Assembly: GCF_900129905.1 (NCBI RefSeq)
Contig: NZ_FQXG01000004.1
Location: 186,001 to 250,000 of the forward strand
Source of the DNA: Ferrimonas marina
Lineage (GTDB): Bacteria; Pseudomonadota; Gammaproteobacteria; Enterobacterales; Shewanellaceae
DNA length: 64,000 nucleotides
Direction: 5' to 3'
This document shows positions 52,187 to 61,418 of the stretch, in pieces; positions within the stretch are counted from its first letter, which is position 1; every line of letters starts with the position of its first letter. The notes beneath the pieces were generated by a model that was not told the DNA's origin, searched no databases, and was given only the letters and a program-made list of their open reading frames with translations. The translations under genes were made by a program, and so were the position numbers.

Positions 52187-52822
52187 TTACTCCACCAGCC
52201 CCAGCTTGCCGATCAGCTCCGCGCGGCTGCGGGTCTCGGTCTTGCGGAAGATGGAGGCCAGGTGCGCCTTCACCGTGTACTCGCTGATAAACAGCTTTTG
52301 CGCGATCTCTTTGTTGCGCGCCCCTTCGGCCACCAGCCGCACCAACTCGCGCTCCCGCTTGGTCAGCTTCTCCTGCTCGCTCTGATGGCGCTGCTGATGG
52401 TCAAACAACAGGTTCTGCACCACCTTCTCCAGGGTACTACGGGGGTACCAGAGCTCCCCTTTCACCAGCCCACGCAGGGCCATTAACTGGATATCGGGAC
52501 GATCATCCTGCTTGAGCAGACCGCGATAGCCCAGCTTCAGGGCATAGACCGGATCCAGCTCCTCGCCCACCACGTCGATCAGCGCCACGTTGTGTGCCGG
52601 CAGCTTCTTCTCCAGCCAGCTGGGCAGGCCACGCAGACCAAGACGTTGGTTGTGCAGTGAGACCAGCAGCAGCACACCGGAGTCGTTCAGCAGCGACATC
52701 GGCACATCACTGAGGGTGCCATAACGCTGCAGCTCACAGGCCATCGGCGCGCACAGCACCTCCAGCGGCGATGGATGCTCGCTGTCACGGACAAAACAGA
52801 GTGTGTGAAATGGCTGTGCCAT
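52187..52822 (-). CDS. LuxR-type transcriptional regulator (CsgD-like architecture)
   Basis: A 211-residue regulator. The C-terminal LuxR HTH is clear at about 150-205 (LTKRERELVRLVAEGARNKEIAQKLFISEYTVKAHLASIF). The N-terminal ~130 residues resemble a degenerate receiver (LLLVSLHNQRLGLRG, ALIDVVGEELDP) without a clear phospho-acceptor pocket, as in CsgD. Target genes are unknown; it is divergent from the aldo/keto reductase gene. Confidence 0.85.
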   Translation of the reverse strand: MAQPFHTLCFVRDSEHPSPLEVLCAPMACELQRYGTLSDVPMSLLNDSGVLLLVSLHNQRLGLRGLPSWLEKKLPAHNVALIDVVGEELDPVYALKLGYRGLLKQDDRPDIQLMALRGLVKGELWYPRSTLEKVVQNLLFDHQQRHQSEQEKLTKRERELVRLVAEGARNKEIAQKLFISEYTVKAHLASIFRKTETRSRAELIGKLGLVE

Positions 52823-53009
52823 GGCTGCTCCTAAGACGTTCCCCCTGCAAGGAGAACATTTTATTTACATTTTCTCAACACTTACGCTCTGTTATCGGAT
52901 GCGAATGAGTGAATTACTTATCTCTACCTGGTCTGCGGAAATCCTTTGAGCGCCGTTGTTCTTCCGCGCCAGCGACATTATCCTTGGGGCGCCATAACAA
53001 GGAGATAAC

Positions 53010-53903
53010 ATGGACAACGCCGATCTACAGGGCCTCACCCTGTCCCGATTTATTGCCGGCTACTGGCGCCTGCTGGACTGGCAGATGACGCCGCAACAGC
53101 GCCTGGCCTTTCTCGAGTCCCATCTGGCGATGGGGATCAGCAGCTGCGACCACGCCAATATCTATGGCGACTACCAGTGCGAAGCCGCCTTCGGTGAAGC
53201 TCTGCGGCTCAAGCCGGCCCTGCGGGATCAGCTGCAACTGATCAGCAAATGTGGGATCTGCCTGCCCGGCAGCCAGGGCCACGCCCTGCCCCACTACAAC
53301 ACCGACGCCAGCCACATCGTCGCCCAGGTGGAGCGCAGTCTGACTCAGCTGGGCACCGACTACCTGGATCTGCTGCTGATCCACCGACCGGACCCCTTGA
53401 TGGACGCCGACGAGGTCGCCGGCGCCTTCGAGCAGTTGCAGCATCAGGGTAAGGTACGCTACTTCGGCGTCTCCAACTTCACCCCCAGTCAGTTTGATCT
53501 GCTGCAGTCTCGCCTGAGCCTGCCGCTGGTCACCAACCAGATTGAGATCTCGCCGCTGAACATGGCGCCACTGCATGACGGCACCTTGGATCACCTGCAG
53601 ATGCAACGACTGCGCCCCATGGCCTGGTCCTGCCTCGGTGGCGGCCGGCTGTTCCACCCCGAGGACCCCACCGCTCGCCGCATCCGGGCCGAGCTGCAGC
53701 AGATCGGCGAGGAGATCGGTGCCGAGGGGATAGACCAGGTGCTCTATGCCTGGCTGCTGGCCCTGCCAAGCCAGCCGCTGCCCATCCTGGGGACCGGCAA
53801 GCTGGAGCGGATCCGCTCCGCCGTTGCGGCCCAGTCTCTCAGCCTCAGTCGCGAGCAATGGTTCCGCATCTGGGTTGCCGCTACCGGCCACAACGTGCCC
53901 TGA
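53010..53903 (+). CDS. Aldo/keto reductase (YdhF-like)
   Basis: A 297-residue TIM-barrel oxidoreductase using NADPH. Catalytic tetrad visible: Asp47 and Tyr52 (SSCDHANIYGDY), Lys80 (ISKCGI) and His125 (LLIHRPDPL). VRYFGVSNFTPSQFDLL and ILGTGKLERIRSA fit the YdhF group. AAGGAG lies upstream of the ATG. Substrate unknown. Confidence 0.92.
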   Translation: MDNADLQGLTLSRFIAGYWRLLDWQMTPQQRLAFLESHLAMGISSCDHANIYGDYQCEAAFGEALRLKPALRDQLQLISKCGICLPGSQGHALPHYNTDASHIVAQVERSLTQLGTDYLDLLLIHRPDPLMDADEVAGAFEQLQHQGKVRYFGVSNFTPSQFDLLQSRLSLPLVTNQIEISPLNMAPLHDGTLDHLQMQRLRPMAWSCLGGGRLFHPEDPTARRIRAELQQIGEEIGAEGIDQVLYAWLLALPSQPLPILGTGKLERIRSAVAAQSLSLSREQWFRIWVAATGHNVP

Positions 53904-53922
53904 TATCTCGAAACCCAGGCAC

Positions 53923-53961
53923 AAAAAAACGCCCCGCCGGATCCGGCGGGGCGTTTTTTAT
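53923..53961. terminator. Bidirectional terminator
   Basis: Perfect AAAAAACGCCCCGCCGGAT-type hairpin (53924-53959, 18-bp self-complementary arms) between convergent genes. Confidence 0.92.
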
Positions 53962-53970
53962 TCTGGTGGG

Positions 53971-54360
53971 TTACTCCACCGCTTCGACGATCACCGCAGC
54001 GGAGAGTTCGCCATTATTGATCACCGGGAAGGGACGCTGGGTACGCAGGATGGTCTGGCCACCGACCCGCACCGAGGCCCACACCACGTAGTTGGCCTTG
54101 GGATCCACCTCCTCCTCCGGAATGGCGAAGAAGTAAGGCACCGGCAGCTTGCCCACCTCAAACTCCCGCTGCTCCAGGATCACCCCCGGCTTGTCGGCGT
54201 CGATCACCGCCACCATCACCTGGGAGTTGGCCGGCAGCAGGGTTGCCTCCTTGAAGGCCACCACGCCACTGACCCGGACAAACTCCGGCTTGGGCTCGGT
54301 CACCGTGACACAAGCGCTCAGGCAAAGTGCCAGCAGTGCGGTGAGAAAAACTCTGATCAT
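53971..54360 (-). CDS. YbaY/YscW-family lipoprotein
   Basis: A 129-residue lipoprotein (MIRVFLTALLALCLSACVTV, lipobox LSAC). The beta-rich mature domain (VRVSGVVAFKEATLLPANSQVMVAVIDAD, YVVWASVRVGGQTILRTQRPFPV) matches the YbaY/YscW fold. Function in this family is poorly defined. Convergent with the aldo/keto reductase gene. Confidence 0.85.
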   Translation of the reverse strand: MIRVFLTALLALCLSACVTVTEPKPEFVRVSGVVAFKEATLLPANSQVMVAVIDADKPGVILEQREFEVGKLPVPYFFAIPEEEVDPKANYVVWASVRVGGQTILRTQRPFPVINNGELSAAVIVEAVE

Positions 54361-54417
54361 CCGTGTTTTCCAATCAGCAATTAATGGCCTTCGTTATAAC
54401 AGGGCAGGCTGGGCTGC

Positions 54418-55785
54418 TCAAGCTTGGGACGGGGAAATCCGCCCCGGCGCCGCTCTCAGCGAGGCCAGGTAGTCCCGGGTGTCACTGATGATCTCCTTAC
54501 GCAGCAGCAACAAGGCGATCAGGTTTGGCACCGCCATCAGGCCGTTGACCACGTCCGCCAGCAACCAGATCAGCTCCAGGTGCAGCAGGCCGCCCACCGC
54601 TACCAGGCTGACAAAGACCCAGCGGTAGGGGGTACGACCCCGTTCGCCGGCCAGGAACAGTACCGCGCGTTCACCGTAATAGCACCAGCCGAGGATGGTG
54701 GTGAAGGCAAAGAACAGCAGTGCCACGGTCACCACCTTCTCACCGACAAAGGCCGACAGACCGGAGGCAAAAGCGGAGGAGGTCATCGCCGCACCGGCGG
54801 CTTCGCCCTGCCAGGCGCCGGTCATCACCAGGGCCAGGCCGGTCAGGGTACAGATGATCAGGGTATCGAACAGCGGGCCGGTCATGGAGACCAGGCCCTG
54901 CTCCACCGGCGAGCGGGTTTTGGCCGCGGCAGCCGCCATCGGCGCACTGCCAAGGCCCGCCTCGTTGGAGAACACCCCGCGGGCCACCCCCATCTGGATG
55001 GCGTACATCACGGTGGCCCCGGCAAAGCCGCCGCCGGCGGCCACCGGGTTGAAGGCGCTCTCCAGCACCAGGGCAAAGGCCGCCGGTACCGCCTGCCAGT
55101 TCAGGCCCAGCAGCAGCAAACAGGCCAGCACGTAACCGATCGCCATGGTGGGCACCAGGGCAGAGGCGACCTTAGCGATCCGCTTCACCCCACCCAGCAC
55201 CACGGCGCCGACCAACAGGGTCAGTACCGTCATGGTCAGCCACTGGGGCACGGCAAAGGCGATCTGGGCACCATCGACGATGGCGTTAACCTGGGGAAAG
55301 GTACCGATACCGAAGAAGGCCACCAGCAGGGTAAACACCGCGAACAGCTTGGCCAGCCAGCGCAGGCCGGTGCCCTCGGCGATGTAGTACATCGGCCCGC
55401 CGACCTGCTCGCCGCGGGCATCGGTGCGACGGTACTTCACTGCCAGCATGCACTCGGCGTACTTGGTGGCCATACCAAACAGGCCCGCCATCCACATCCA
55501 GAACAGCGCACCGGGGCCACCCAGTTTCACTGCCGTGGCGACACCGACGATGTTGCCGGTGCCGATGGTGGCCGCCAGGGCGGTACAAAGCGCGGCGAAA
55601 CGGCTGACGTCACCGGCGCTGTCTTCCTTGCGGAACATCAGCCGCAGGGCCAATGGCAGTTTGAGCAGTTGGATAAAGCCCAGGCGGGCGGTGAAATAGA
55701 TGCCGGTGCCCACCAACAGGATCAACAGCGGCGGCCCCCAGACCCAGGAGCTTAAAGTAGATAGTGCAGATTCAATGGCTTGCAT
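54418..55785 (-). CDS. Sodium:alanine/glycine symporter (AGCS family)
   Basis: A 455-residue transporter that imports alanine or glycine with sodium. Signature regions: SSWVWGPPLLILLVGTGIYF, TIGTGNIVGVATAVKLGGPGALFWMW, KYAECMLAVKYR, GGPMYYIAEG, and FSNEAGLGSAPMAAAAA. A tandem glycine riboswitch precedes it, so glycine is the likely substrate. AGAGGAAAA precedes the ATG. Confidence 0.95.
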   Translation of the reverse strand: MQAIESALSTLSSWVWGPPLLILLVGTGIYFTARLGFIQLLKLPLALRLMFRKEDSAGDVSRFAALCTALAATIGTGNIVGVATAVKLGGPGALFWMWMAGLFGMATKYAECMLAVKYRRTDARGEQVGGPMYYIAEGTGLRWLAKLFAVFTLLVAFFGIGTFPQVNAIVDGAQIAFAVPQWLTMTVLTLLVGAVVLGGVKRIAKVASALVPTMAIGYVLACLLLLGLNWQAVPAAFALVLESAFNPVAAGGGFAGATVMYAIQMGVARGVFSNEAGLGSAPMAAAAAKTRSPVEQGLVSMTGPLFDTLIICTLTGLALVMTGAWQGEAAGAAMTSSAFASGLSAFVGEKVVTVALLFFAFTTILGWCYYGERAVLFLAGERGRTPYRWVFVSLVAVGGLLHLELIWLLADVVNGLMAVPNLIALLLLRKEIISDTRDYLASLRAAPGRISPSQA

Positions 55786-55862
55786 GTCAGTTTTCCTCTA
55801 GTGCGACAGCGCAACAACACAAAGAGGAGAACCCATGATCTTAGATAAAGCAGCAGTGCAGA

Positions 55863-56080
55863 AAGGCAACGCCGGCCCGAAGGGCATGCGTTGTGTTTCC
55901 CACCTCTGTCCTTTTGCCTGAGCGTTTCACACGACCACGGGGGCCGGCTTGCGCCTTCGGCGTCCAAATCAATGGATCTCTCCAGAGGCTCGTCCAGTAC
56001 CAGTCCTCACCAGCAACTGCTGGCGCCTGAAAGATTTACTTCTTCGGCGGGCGGCTAGGCCACCACTCTCCTGATACCTT
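55863..56080 (-). ncRNA. Tandem glycine riboswitch
   Basis: On the minus strand, two glycine aptamers follow each other. Aptamer 1 (about 56078-56005) has GGAGAGTGG, CCGCCGAAG and AATCTTTCAGGCGCCAG. Aptamer 2 (about 55987-55900) has GGAGAGATCC, CGCCGAAGGCGCAAG and CGCTCAGGCAAAAGGACAGAG. These are the family's conserved strings. A GC-rich hairpin (55867-55893, AACGC.../...GCGTT with a TTCG loop) follows as the likely expression platform. Glycine binding should control the downstream AGCS symporter. The rest of the gap up to 56201 shows nothing else. Confidence 0.93.
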
Positions 56081-56201
56081 CATCCGAGTTGGTCAATCAA
56101 CTTGACCAGGGGCTTACCTTAAACAAAACGGCCCGCGCTATGAAGCACGGGCCGCGTGACAAAACTCACACTTTTCAGCATTTAGTGCCAGCGATTGCGA
56201 T

Positions 56202-57068
56202 TCAGCCTTGGCGTTTACGCTGGCGCAGCAGGCCTTCCTGCTGGGCACTGGCCACCAGGTTACCCTGCTGATCAAAGATCTGGCCACGCACCAAACCGCG
56301 GGAGTTCATGGTGGTGGGGCAGTCGATGTCGAACATCAGCCACTGGTCAAAGCGGAACGGCCGGTGGTACCACATGGCATGATCGATGGTGGCCAGTTTC
56401 AGCCCCGGAGTGAACAGGCTCAGGCCATGGGGCTTGCACGCGGTGGTGAGGAAGTTGAAATCCGAGGCGTAGGCCAGCAGGTAGCGATGCACCTGGGGAT
56501 CGTCCGGCAGCTCGCCATTGGCGCGCATCCACACCTGACGTTTGGGGCTGCGATCCTCCAGCGCCGTGCGCGGATCTTCCACCACCCTCAGCTCGATGGC
56601 CAGGTTATCCAGGTAACGCTCCACCATCGCCGGTGGCAGCTTATCGCGCATCCGCTGGGCCAGCTCGTGCTGACTGAGAAAGCCCTCGGGCCCATGGGCC
56701 TTGGGCATGGCGATCTGATGCTCCAGGCCCGGCTCCGGGGCCTGGAAGGAGGCGGTCATAAAGAAGATGGGCCGGCCGTGCTGGATGGCGCTGACCCGAC
56801 GGGCACTGAAGCTGCCACCATCCCGCAGGTTTTCCACGTCGTAGATCACCGGCAGGGCCAGATCGCCGGCACGGAGAAAATAGGAGTGGAAGGAGTGAAC
56901 GTCCCGGCCTGACGGCACGGTTTCCTGAGCGGCGGCCAGCGCCTGCCCCAATACCTGGCCACCAAACAGGTGACCGAAGCCCAGGTCCTGGCTTTCCCCC
57001 CGGAACAGGCCATCATCCAGGCGCTCCAGAGCGAGCAGATCCACCAAACGTTGCAACACTTCAGACAT
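56202..57068 (-). CDS. tesB: Acyl-CoA thioesterase II
   Basis: A 288-residue double hot-dog thioesterase (E. coli TesB 286). Motifs: LFGGQVLGQALAAA, HSFHSYFLRAGD, DGGSFSARRVSAIQHGRPIFFM, LATIDHAMWYHRPFRFDQW (catalytic Asp) and the C-terminal RGQIFDQQGNLVASAQQEGL (catalytic Gln). Hydrolyses medium/long acyl-CoA in the cytoplasm. Confidence 0.95.
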   Translation of the reverse strand: MSEVLQRLVDLLALERLDDGLFRGESQDLGFGHLFGGQVLGQALAAAQETVPSGRDVHSFHSYFLRAGDLALPVIYDVENLRDGGSFSARRVSAIQHGRPIFFMTASFQAPEPGLEHQIAMPKAHGPEGFLSQHELAQRMRDKLPPAMVERYLDNLAIELRVVEDPRTALEDRSPKRQVWMRANGELPDDPQVHRYLLAYASDFNFLTTACKPHGLSLFTPGLKLATIDHAMWYHRPFRFDQWLMFDIDCPTTMNSRGLVRGQIFDQQGNLVASAQQEGLLRQRKRQG

Positions 57069-57200
57069 GCGAAGCCCCCGATGAGTAAAAGTGGCCTTAC
57101 GCTACCCTCAGTCTTGCCGAATTTCCAGTGGCACGACGCAGTTAGCCCGGCCAGACAGACTTTGTCGTCCGCTGACCGGCTCGCCCATTGGCACCAGGTA

Positions 57201-58106
57201 CTAGCGACGCTCCAGTTTCAGCATCTTGATGATGCTCTGCAGCCGCTCGTTGTAGTTAACGAAGGGGCGGGACTTGGGCATCTCCTTAAGCCGGCCCCAC
57301 TCCTGGGCAAAGCGCTCCGGCCGTTGCTGGGACAGGGGCAGAAAGATCCCCTCGGTTTCCTGGAAACGGGCCAGCGAGTAATGGCCGCCACCGGCCAGCA
57401 CGATCTCACCATTGGGTGCGGAATCGGACATCAGCCACAGCATCGGCGGCACGATCAGATCCGGGGTCAGCTCCTCGGCGTTCACCGGCACGTCCAGCGC
57501 CTGGATCAGGCGGGTACTGCAGGCCGGACAGATGGCGTTAACCCGGATGCCGTACTCTTCACTCTCCAGCGCCAGGCTGTTCACCAGGCCCACGTTGGCC
57601 AGGTTGGAGGCGCTATAGCCCACCAGGCGGCTGTCACCATAAAGCGAGGAGCTGGCGGAGGTTACCAGGATCCGGCCGTGGCGCTGCAGCTGCATCTGCG
57701 GCCACACCGCCTGGATCGCCTCCACGGTGCTGAAGTGGTTCATCTCCATCATCAGCCGGTGGTCGTCGCTGTTCTGCCCGGCCCCTTGCTGCACCAGCAA
57801 GGTTCCGGCATTGCAGATCAGGCCATCGATGCGGCCAAAGCGCTCCAGGGTGTCACTGACCAGCCAATCCAGGTTGCGGCGATCACGCACGTCCAGGCAG
57901 TGGCCTACCGCTTGTCCGCCCATGTCCTTGATCAGATCCACCACATCCTCGATGTAGCTGCCATCCTGTCCCTTGCCACTCATGTCACAGCCGAGATCGA
58001 CGGCGATCACGGTGGCGCCACGGGCCGCCAACCCCAAGGCATAGGCCCGACCGATACCGCGCCCCGCGCCGGTGATCATCACTACCTGATCGGTAAACCT
58101 CAACAT
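57201..58106 (-). CDS. Short-chain dehydrogenase/reductase lacking the catalytic Lys
   Basis: A 301-residue SDR related to the dehydrogenase domain of peroxisomal multifunctional enzymes. The cofactor motif TGAGRGIG (12-19) and NAG (99-101) are present, as are Ser in SASSS and Tyr164. The YxxxK motif reads YSASN (codon AAC), so Lys is replaced by Asn168. This could reduce or change catalysis. ATG 58106 follows AGGAA; the frame upstream is not coding. A ~60-residue C-terminal extension follows the SDR core. Substrate unknown; the tesB neighbour hints at acyl-CoA metabolism. Confidence 0.85.
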   Translation of the reverse strand: MLRFTDQVVMITGAGRGIGRAYALGLAARGATVIAVDLGCDMSGKGQDGSYIEDVVDLIKDMGGQAVGHCLDVRDRRNLDWLVSDTLERFGRIDGLICNAGTLLVQQGAGQNSDDHRLMMEMNHFSTVEAIQAVWPQMQLQRHGRILVTSASSSLYGDSRLVGYSASNLANVGLVNSLALESEEYGIRVNAICPACSTRLIQALDVPVNAEELTPDLIVPPMLWLMSDSAPNGEIVLAGGGHYSLARFQETEGIFLPLSQQRPERFAQEWGRLKEMPKSRPFVNYNERLQSIIKMLKLERR

Positions 58107-58292
58107 TGGCTTTGTTCCTTCCTGTTTCTCATTGGGCACACAATGCAACCTTTCCCGGTTCTTTTCTGTGAGCAAAGTGTTAAAACCCAGTTCCTGCGCG
58201 GAGTGATTGTCGTGACCGTGATCTGCATCGGATGGGGGTAAAAGAAGGTACAATAAAGCCCCTTGTCAAATTTCCCTAGCACCAACCCGCTC

Positions 58293-59180
58293 ATGAATCT
58301 CACTTACTGGTTGATGGCCATCCGCCCTCGTACCCTGCCCGCCGCTATCGGCCCGCTGCTGCTGGGCAACATGCTGGCCTACGTTCACGGTCACTTCGAT
58401 ACCCTGATCGGGATCAGCTCCATGCTCTGTGCCGTGCTGCTGCAGGTGGCGGTCAACCTGGCCAACGACTACTTCGACTTCAAAAGCGGCGTCGATACCC
58501 ATGAGCGCGTCGGCCCCACCCGGGTTACCCAGTCCGGATTGCTGTCTCCCATTGCGGTGCGCAACGCCATGATCGGCACCCTGGTGGCCGCGGTCGCCGT
58601 GGGTGCTTACCTTATCTACGTCGGCGGCTGGCCGGTGGCGGCAATGGCAGTGTTCGCCGTGCTCGGCGCGCTGTGCTACTCCGGTGGGCCCTACCCCCTC
58701 GCTTCCCACGGTTTGGGTGAAGTGGCGGCCTTTATCTATTTTGGCCTGCTGGCCGTGGTCGGGGCCTACTTTATCCAGGTGGGCCAAACCAACCTGGACG
58801 CCTGGCTGCTGGCGGCCACCGTGGGCTGCTTCAACGCCGCCATCATGCTGGTCAACAACACCCGGGATATCCGCACCGATCGGGAAGCCAACAAGCGCAC
58901 CCTGGCGGTACGGATTGGCCTGGAGAATGCCCGCGGTCTCTACCGGGTGCTGGTGGTGGCCCCCTTCCTGGTACTGGTACTGATGTGGCTGCTGGGAGAC
59001 CTGCCCGGTCTGGTCCCGTTACTGGGCTGTTGTGCCTTCCCCATGGCTCGCCTGTTGGCGGCCCGCTTCGCCCAGGTGGAAGGGGCAGAGCTCAATCCAC
59101 TGCTGGGTCGCACCGCGCAACTGACCATGCTCTACAGCCTGCTGGTGTCTTTGGCGCTGCCGCTGGCGCAACTGACCTGA
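58293..59180 (+). CDS. menA: 1,4-dihydroxy-2-naphthoate polyprenyltransferase
   Basis: A 295-residue UbiA-family membrane enzyme that prenylates DHNA to demethylmenaquinone. It begins TYWLMAIRPRTLPAAIGPLLLG, followed by NLANDYFDFKSGVDTHERVGPTRVTQSG (Asp-rich motif 1) and NNTRDIRTDREANKRTLAVRIG (motif 2), with about eight hydrophobic segments. ATG 58293 is chosen because it matches the family start; no strong ribosome-binding site. Menaquinone fits the anaerobic respiration implied by nrfA. Confidence 0.95.
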   Translation: MNLTYWLMAIRPRTLPAAIGPLLLGNMLAYVHGHFDTLIGISSMLCAVLLQVAVNLANDYFDFKSGVDTHERVGPTRVTQSGLLSPIAVRNAMIGTLVAAVAVGAYLIYVGGWPVAAMAVFAVLGALCYSGGPYPLASHGLGEVAAFIYFGLLAVVGAYFIQVGQTNLDAWLLAATVGCFNAAIMLVNNTRDIRTDREANKRTLAVRIGLENARGLYRVLVVAPFLVLVLMWLLGDLPGLVPLLGCCAFPMARLLAARFAQVEGAELNPLLGRTAQLTMLYSLLVSLALPLAQLT

Positions 59181-59255
59181 GCCTGAGCCCTGAGCCAAAG
59201 ACCGAAGCGACAGGCCCAAAGCGACAGGCCCGAGCCACCAGGCCCCAGAAAAACA

Positions 59256-59286
59256 AAAGGGAGAACCCATGGGTTCTCCCTTTTTG
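59256..59286. terminator. Bidirectional terminator after menA
   Basis: AAGGGAGAACCC/GGGTTCTCCCTT hairpin (59258-59281) followed by TTTTT. Confidence 0.88.
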
Positions 59287-59316
59287 TTGCCCTGAAAGGC
59301 TGTTTCAGCCCCTGCC

Positions 59317-61236
59317 TCAGCCGGTGGCGCCGGCGTGGCCATAACCCAGCCGGTTGAGCGCCGACTGCACCAGGTCCAGAGTATCCGGATCTTCGATGGT
59401 GGCAGGTACCGCATACTCCTGGCGATCCGCCATCTTGCGCATGGTGCCCCGCAGGATCTTACCGGAGCGGGTCTTGGGCAGCTTGCTCACCACCGACACC
59501 AGCTTAAACGCCGCCACCGGGCCGATCTCCTGGCGGACCAGGGCAATCAGCTCCTGGTACAGCGCCTCTTCAGTCAGGCTCACCCCGCTTTTCAGTACCA
59601 CCAGGCCTAGCGGCACCTGGCCCTTGAGCTTATCCGCCACCCCGATCACCGCCACCTCGGCCACTGCCGGGTGGGTGGCCAGCACCTCTTCGAACCGGCC
59701 GGTGGAGAGACGGTGGCCAGCCACGTTAATGATGTCGTCGATGCGGCTCATGATGTAGAGATAGCCCTCCTCATCCTGGTAGCCGGCATCGCCGGTGAGG
59801 TAATAGCCGGGATACCGGCTCAGGTAGGCCTGAACAAAACGCTCATCGTTTTGCCACAGGGTGGGCAGGGTCCCTGGCGGCAGCGGCAGCTTGATGGCGA
59901 TGGCGCCACTTTCGCCAGCGGCCACCGGCTCACCGGCCTCATCCAGCACCGAGACCTGGTAGCCCGGCACCGCCAGCGCCGGGGATCCGGCTTTGACCGG
60001 CAACGGCGCTACTCCCATCAGGTTGGCACAGATGGCCCAGCCGGTTTCGGTCTGCCACCAGTGGTCAATCACCGGCACCTTAAGGGTATCGGCAGACCAG
60101 TTGAGGGTATCGGGGTCACAGCGCTCGCCGGCCAGAAACAGCGCGGTGAGACTGGAGAGATCGTAGCGGGCCAGGAACTCGGTGTTGGGATCCTCCCGCT
60201 TGATCGCCCGAATGGCAGTAGGAGCAGTAAAGAAGGACTTCACCTTGTACTGCTCGATCACCCGCCAGAACGCGCCGGGATCCGGGGTACCCACTGGCTT
60301 GCCCTCGTACAGCACGGTGCTGGCACCCACCAGCAGCGGGCCATAAACAATGTAGGAGTGGCCCACGACCCAGCCCACGTCCGAGGCCGCCCAGAACACG
60401 TCGCCGGGATCGATGTCGTAGATCGCCTTCATCGACCAGGCCAGGGCCACCGCATGGCCGCCGTTGTCCCGCACCACCCCTTTGGGAATGCCGGTGGTGC
60501 CGGAGGTGTAGAGAATATAGAGCGGATCCGTGGCCGCCACCGACACACAGGGGGCCGGCGCCACGCCCTGCTGAACCTGGTACCAATCCCAATCCCGCCC
60601 GGCCTGCAGGGCGGCCTCGCATTCCGGCCGCTGCAGCACCAGGCAGCCTTGGACGGGATGCTCAGCCAGCTCCAGCGCCGAATCCAGCAGCGGCTTGTAG
60701 GGCACCACCCGGCCAGGCTCGATGCCACAGGACGCGGAGAGCACCAGCTTGGGCTTAGCGTCGTCGATCCGGGTGGCCAGCTCCGCTGCGGCAAAGCCGC
60801 CAAACACCACCGAGTGCACCGCACCGATGCGGGCACAGGCCAGCATGGCAAACACCGTCTCCGGCACCATCGGCATGTAGATCACCACCCGGTCGCCGGC
60901 CACCACCCCCTGGGCCTGCAGGGCCCCGGCCAGGGTGGCCACCTTGTGCTGCAGCTCCTGGTAGGTGATGGCGTAGGCACTGCCGGTCACCGGGCTGTCG
61001 TAATAGATCGCCACCTGCTCGGCGCGGCCATTTTCCACATGACGATCCACCGCGTTGTAGCAGGTATTGAGCGACGCCCCGGCAAACCAGCGATACAGCG
61101 GTGCCGCCTGATCATCCAACAGCGCGGTCCACTGACTGTCCCAATCGATGGCACTGGCCGCCTGGCCCCAGAACTGCTCGGGTGTCTCTATGGCCTGCTG
61201 CTGCAACTGCGCAATCGGGCCGGTCTCAATGGTCAT
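59317..61236 (-). CDS. prpE: Propionyl-CoA synthetase-like acyl-CoA ligase
   Basis: A 639-residue AMP-forming acyl-CoA synthetase. ATP motif YTSGTTGIPKGVV, GHAVALAWSMKAIYDIDPGD, SDVGWVVGHSYIVYGPLL, WWQTETGWAICAN and the catalytic Lys in PKTRSGKILRGTMRK are visible. RDNGGHAVAL and GHSYIVYGPLL fit PrpE/ACSS3 better than Acs. ATG 61236 follows GGAGG at seven bases. It is divergent from liuR and shares the intergenic LiuR-type site, so co-regulation with leucine/propionate catabolism is likely but not proven. Confidence 0.88.
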   Translation of the reverse strand: MTIETGPIAQLQQQAIETPEQFWGQAASAIDWDSQWTALLDDQAAPLYRWFAGASLNTCYNAVDRHVENGRAEQVAIYYDSPVTGSAYAITYQELQHKVATLAGALQAQGVVAGDRVVIYMPMVPETVFAMLACARIGAVHSVVFGGFAAAELATRIDDAKPKLVLSASCGIEPGRVVPYKPLLDSALELAEHPVQGCLVLQRPECEAALQAGRDWDWYQVQQGVAPAPCVSVAATDPLYILYTSGTTGIPKGVVRDNGGHAVALAWSMKAIYDIDPGDVFWAASDVGWVVGHSYIVYGPLLVGASTVLYEGKPVGTPDPGAFWRVIEQYKVKSFFTAPTAIRAIKREDPNTEFLARYDLSSLTALFLAGERCDPDTLNWSADTLKVPVIDHWWQTETGWAICANLMGVAPLPVKAGSPALAVPGYQVSVLDEAGEPVAAGESGAIAIKLPLPPGTLPTLWQNDERFVQAYLSRYPGYYLTGDAGYQDEEGYLYIMSRIDDIINVAGHRLSTGRFEEVLATHPAVAEVAVIGVADKLKGQVPLGLVVLKSGVSLTEEALYQELIALVRQEIGPVAAFKLVSVVSKLPKTRSGKILRGTMRKMADRQEYAVPATIEDPDTLDLVQSALNRLGYGHAGATG

Positions 61237-61355
61237 GGCGACGCCTCCGTTCAATTTTTCACCACACCATTTCTAGCACGGGGCCTGTAAAGCCCCCATT
61301 AGACCTATGGCTATCCACTTTTCGTTACACCCGGCCCAAACAGGCTTGCAACAGC

Positions 61356-61387
61356 AAGTTTACCTTGACGTAAACTTCCGCTATGTT
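61356..61387 (+). promoter_or_regulatory. LiuR-type operator and promoter
   Basis: A perfect inverted repeat AAGTTTAC-CTTGAC-GTAAACTT (61356-61377) overlaps a plausible promoter: TTTACC (61359-61364), a 17-base spacer and TATGTT (61382-61387). MerR-family LiuR is encoded immediately downstream, so this is probably its autoregulatory site; it lies between liuR and the divergent prpE-like gene. Confidence 0.75.
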
Positions 61388-61418
61388 GCCAGCATGTTTC
61401 TTAGTGCGGGATCCCCCC

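Noticed and set aside
54424-55755. A 443-codon plus-strand frame opposite the AGCS symporter
   Set aside because: Gln/His/Gly-rich shadow without homology; the symporter with its riboswitch explains the region.
59671-61290. A 539-codon plus-strand frame opposite the prpE-like gene
   Set aside because: Antisense shadow; the minus strand carries the full acyl-CoA synthetase motifs and a good ribosome-binding site.
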